From assembly GCF_918797525.1 (NCBI RefSeq), contig NZ_OU963893.1, positions 186,001 to 250,000 on the forward strand: 64,000 bases of DNA, written 5' to 3'. This DNA comes from an unidentified bacterial endosymbiont. GTDB lineage: Bacteria; Pseudomonadota; Gammaproteobacteria; Enterobacterales; Enterobacteriaceae. This document shows positions 61,601 to 64,000 of this stretch, one piece after another; within the stretch, counting starts at the first letter, position 1; every line of letters begins with the position of its first letter. Both the position numbers and the translations under genes were made by a program. The notes beneath the pieces are model-generated. The model worked only from the letters and a program-made list of their open reading frames with translations, did no database searches and had not been told where the DNA came from.

Positions 61601-64000
61601 ATCACGATCTGACAGTTGGCTCGCAAGGATACGCGCTTCAGACCCGACATCTTTAAGCGTAGCCATCCATTCAACTAACGCTTTTAAGGTATCGCTTTCA
61701 CTGTTTTCCCCACGCCAGTGCGAACCAAACGCGCTAGCACCAAATTCGCTACTGTTTGCGATTTTTTTCCGTAATGTTTGAGCCTGAATAACGTTATCTA
61801 AAAGTTCAATTTGCTGCTGTACGGGTTGGCTTGAATCTCGAATCAGAGTGCGGACAAGTGCATGCGAACGGCGCCACTCGCCGCTCATAATTTTAAATAC
61901 TCCAGTGTGTATCGCGAGGTTATGTCGAATTTGTGTTAGCTCTGTATCCCATACAGCATCAGATATATGGGGATCTATTTTCTGGGGTAGTGAATGTAAA
62001 GTAGCAATAGAATCCACCAGATCCATGGCTTGTTCAACGCCGTGTTCCCATACTGAAGCAATGAAAGCTTGGGGACTTGCATCAGGTGCATCCGCAACGC
62101 GTGAACTGAGTGCGATTAGATTTTTGATTTCCTGAGGTGTTTGATAAAGAGATTCCGTACCCAATTCTTTAGTCAGATTTGCCACTGCTGCAGAGATTTG
62201 TGGTACTAGCGTTAGCAGTGTTCTTGCTGCGGCAAAACCCTCAGGCAACAGGTTCGAAGGTATAGTTTGCAGCTCATCACGAAGTTGCAAAAGTGGGGTA
62301 TCAAACTGATCGTCGTGAATAAGATTTTTGATCTCTTCAAAATTAATCAGATATGACGTGCCCTGTTCGGTAAGAGCTTTTATTTCGAAGAGCGCAGTAG
62401 ACCATATAGGGCTTATTAATGATGCCTCTTCAAATTTTGGTGCCTGATAAACCTGTTCTGCAATTTCAACAATTTTTTCTACTTCACTGAAGCGGATCGG
62501 CTCAGGGGTTACGCCTACGCGCACAGCAATAGCCACTATTGCAGTTTGAAATTCATAGACATCATTCAATAAGGCATTCATTTTTGGCACCAGCCGATCA
62601 AGTTCACCAGGCAAAATTGATTCTCGTTTTACGCCATTCCAGGGATGAATGTGTGGTAGCCCAATGTCTTCTATTCGTTCGACAAGCTCTTTGACGAGAT
62701 CTAAACGTTTAATCAGGTCGTTATTAGTCCATTCTTCGAAACCATGAAGATGGAAGTCTGTTGGCGTTTGTCCATTTTGACGTAATCGTACTAACTGCCC
62801 AATCACCTGATAAGGGCTTAAACCTGAAGGGATATACATTTTGTGAAGTTGGACAGGATGAGCATTCAGCGAATCACGGGCTTCTGTTAAGTTCTCAATC
62901 AATTCATCAGGGTATTCGCCACGTGGAGAGCCTAACTCCCATACTCGCTTTAGCTCTTCCAGTAATATCCTTTTATTAGCCTTGTTGCTATGAAGCTCAA
63001 GGCAAGCATCCCCCACGCCAGTTTGGTCTAAACGTCGTTTTACGACTTCCAGTGCGGCCATTTTTTCAGCAACAAAAAGCACTGTTTTACCATCAGCAAT
63101 GGCCGAGGCAATAATATTAGCGATTGTTTGTGATTTACCGGTTCCGGGAGGTCCCTGGATTACAAGGTTTCTACCTTTTCTGACTTCATGGATAGCTAAT
63201 GTTTGAGAACTATCGCTGTCCATTATATGGAGCATATCTTTTGGCATTATGATGGGATCGATAGGACTGTCTTCAGAAAGAAGCCCATCGCTTTCGTCAA
63301 ACCCCTCTTCCATCAACGCACGTATAAGGTACTTTGAGGTAATTGCTTCGTTACCGGGCCAATTGGCAGGATCTAAATCGCGATACATTAGAAATTTAGA
63401 GAATGAGAACAGTCCCAGGATAATATCGTTAGACTTAACCTCCCAGTCGGGCTTCAATGTTATAGCTTGTTTGATAGCATTAAAGTAATCACTCACGTTT
63501 ATTTCATCGCTATCACCAGGTTGCAGTTCTGGCAGGGTAATATGATGCACACGCTCAAGAAAAGCGTCTAATGAGAGATTAGGGATAATGTCTTCTTGCC
63601 GTGCTTTTAATTTAAACCTCTCACCAGCATTTCCTCGTTCCAGGCTAACGGGCACGAGTATTAACGGTGCATAACGAATATTTCCTTTGTTAGCCGGATC
63701 GACCCATTTCAGTGTTCCCAGGGCAAGGAAAAGTATGTTTGCACCTTGTTCTTCTTCCAGCGTTTTTGAGTCGTGATACAAATCGAGTAAACGACTCTGC
63801 AAACCTTTAGGTGTTAGACGGGTCTGAAGTTTTGTATCAAAGTGCTGTGACTTAGCTTCAGGGCTAGTTTCATCAAATTGATATATAAATCTTTTTTCGT
63901 CAGTCGAATCTTCTTCTGAATCGATATTTTCTTCTTTACCTGACTTACCATGAAGGAATGTGAAGGTCTTTTTTTCATTAAAGAGAAGGTCATAGATTAG
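58601..64000 (-). CDS. hhe: Hhe-type antiphage protein: DUF4011 / SF1 helicase / PD-(D/E)XK nuclease / DUF3320, N-terminus cut by window edge
   Basis: The frame is open from the stop at 58601 to the window end (1,799 codons), so the start lies outside; the TTG at 63802 is not a convincing start. Counting from that TTG as 1: DUF4011-type sequence at residues 1-45 and upstream (TKLQTRLTPKGLQSRLLDLY, LALGTLKWVD). Walker A QGPPGTGKS is at 216-224 and the Walker B-like VMDEASQIQP near 1100, then GDERQLPPTSFF. Helicase motifs ENIQGDERDVIMIS and LNVLISRAKRR lie near 1310-1345. The nuclease core FFIDLAIADPE with LLGIECDGSAYHSS is near 1425-1450, and a DUF3320 region near 1570-1620. The long middle part (400-1000) is helical. 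This architecture was described as the single-gene defence system Hhe. It lies beside lldP and is more AT-rich. Confidence 0.85.
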   Translation of the reverse strand, partial: LIYDLLFNEKKTFTFLHGKSGKEENIDSEEDSTDEKRFIYQFDETSPEAKSQHFDTKLQTRLTPKGLQSRLLDLYHDSKTLEEEQGANILFLALGTLKWVDPANKGNIRYAPLILVPVSLERGNAGERFKLKARQEDIIPNLSLDAFLERVHHITLPELQPGDSDEINVSDYFNAIKQAITLKPDWEVKSNDIILGLFSFSKFLMYRDLDPANWPGNEAITSKYLIRALMEEGFDESDGLLSEDSPIDPIIMPKDMLHIMDSDSSQTLAIHEVRKGRNLVIQGPPGTGKSQTIANIIASAIADGKTVLFVAEKMAALEVVKRRLDQTGVGDACLELHSNKANKRILLEELKRVWELGSPRGEYPDELIENLTEARDSLNAHPVQLHKMYIPSGLSPYQVIGQLVRLRQNGQTPTDFHLHGFEEWTNNDLIKRLDLVKELVERIEDIGLPHIHPWNGVKRESILPGELDRLVPKMNALLNDVYEFQTAIVAIAVRVGVTPEPIRFSEVEKIVEIAEQVYQAPKFEEASLISPIWSTALFEIKALTEQGTSYLINFEEIKNLIHDDQFDTPLLQLRDELQTIPSNLLPEGFAAARTLLTLVPQISAAVANLTKELGTESLYQTPQEIKNLIALSSRVADAPDASPQAFIASVWEHGVEQAMDLVDSIATLHSLPQKIDPHISDAVWDTELTQIRHNLAIHTGVFKIMSGEWRRSHALVRTLIRDSSQPVQQQIELLDNVIQAQTLRKKIANSSEFGASAFGSHWRGENSESDTLKALVEWMATLKDVGSEARILASQLSDRDTVKHLNHHLEQLLNKASIELELLWKSFGSTVDSWFDNHYSIKRVPLGFTEAMVQKLDRIDSMSHQIIKVPADQPGERLELINKIINLQHQKSVIESQSELGSKAFGSEWLSSLSDWQGLRRDHAWMEKHGDLRFICATINDRTELLASANKILSASSSIMEELDTLTNELKSTSDLLFPSDDNRLRMDSVINKLTSWIENAEQLSKWVAWQHRLNQANEQGLSEVVERLEDGRLSLSVCYSAAEYTYYESLFSQMAKQTPSLSRFDGELHTRKVNHFAEMDLRRIKTSSLEVARAHHRRIPSKIGAAGPVGVLRAEMARKRGHMPIRQLMLKAGPAIQALKPVMMMSPLSVAQFLIPGKQTFDLLVMDEASQIQPVDAIGAIARCQQVVVVGDERQLPPTSFFSRMTEASNDDNDDDATQVADIESILGLFVARGLPQRMLRWHYRSRHQSLIAVSNSQFYENKLFIVPSPYTEEAGMGLRFHYVEDGVFESGAGNANPIEAKKIATAILEHVQLNPELSLGVATFSVSQRKAIQDELELLRRLNPQYEDFFNAHPGEPFFIKNLENIQGDERDVIMISVGYARNKQGYLAMRFGPLGSQGGERRLNVLISRAKRRCEVFASITDEDIDIERVKGVGVLAFKLFLRYARTGRLSMSTPSGRPMDSVFEEQVASALQARGYQVHPQVGIAGFFIDLAIADPELPGRYLLGIECDGSAYHSSRSARERDRLRQAVLEDHGWIIHRIWSTDWFQRPEEQLQRVINAIDNAKIELNSRAEYLSGRSRAVPVGIVTVEREDVIEVGLDRTHSANDQYVNYEEAKPEANLSYALHETPTGILADMIEKIVFTESPIHMNEIITRLRSAWGLQRAGARIESVVGQAAQMACKKGNIYEDNSFFFHSGSVIRLRNRQNVLSAGLRKPELIAPGEIAAGAIEIVRTSLGATEDEIILAVSRMLGFKSTSSVLRRVISEVIEQQIKNKQLKQNDGLIMVEESEEIQNVV

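Noticed and set aside
63800..63802. TTG as the start of the large helicase-nuclease gene
   Set aside because: The frame stays open upstream to the window end, with family-typical sequence (TKLQTRLTPKG) before the TTG, so the true start is outside the window.

Overview
The window is a stretch of enterobacterial chromosome. Gene content and order follow the E. coli/Salmonella/Klebsiella backbone: selC, yicJI, yicH, xanP, gltS, recG-trmH-spoT-rpoZ-gmk, ligB, yicG, yicC, rph-pyrE, slmA, dut-coaBC, radC, rpmBG, mutM, coaD, the waa region, kbl-tdh, yibQ-envC-gpmI, yibN-grxC-secB-gpsA-cysE, trmL and lldPRD. The LPS-core genes waaE, wabG and wabH, and a WabN-like deacetylase, are of the Klebsiella/Enterobacter type and not the E. 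coli type. I therefore infer Enterobacter or a close relative (Lelliottia, Leclercia, Klebsiella); I cannot name a species.

Positions 1-2947 are the end of a genomic island inserted at the 3' end of the selC tRNA gene. This part holds a WYL-domain regulator of the CapW/BrxR type that runs off the left edge, three very small genes, and a P4-type integrase next to selC. A cluster of TATGGAC-like repeats at about 10-bp spacing lies between the integrase and selC. The rest of the island is outside the window.

Positions 2948-28600 are mostly core genome: xyloside use (yicJI), purine and glutamate transport, the stringent-response and RNA-modification operon, DNA repair (recG, radC, mutM, ligB), pyrimidine synthesis, coenzyme A synthesis and two ribosomal proteins. 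The one clear interruption is an AT-rich segment between yicG and yicC that carries the fused ends of a second, dead integrase.

Positions 28598-47052 are dominated by LPS core assembly. The order on the minus strand is hldD, waaF, waaC, two variable glycosyltransferases, waaL, then (past the plus-strand deacetylase) waaQ, wabG, wabH, a GT2 gene, waaA, waaE and coaD. A second pair of glycosyltransferases lies beyond kbl-tdh. The AT-richer waaL/GT2/GT9 genes and the pair beyond tdh look like the variable parts.

Positions 47053-58600 return to core genes: cell-division hydrolase activation, glycolysis, redox, protein export, glycerophosphate and cysteine synthesis, and the L-lactate operon with recognisable LldR and ArcA sites. 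From 58601 to the right edge runs one very large gene, cut by the window end. It encodes a DUF4011 / superfamily-1 helicase / PD-(D/E)XK nuclease / DUF3320 protein, the architecture described as the single-gene antiphage system Hhe. Both ends of the window thus carry probable phage-defence loci, with a long core segment between them.
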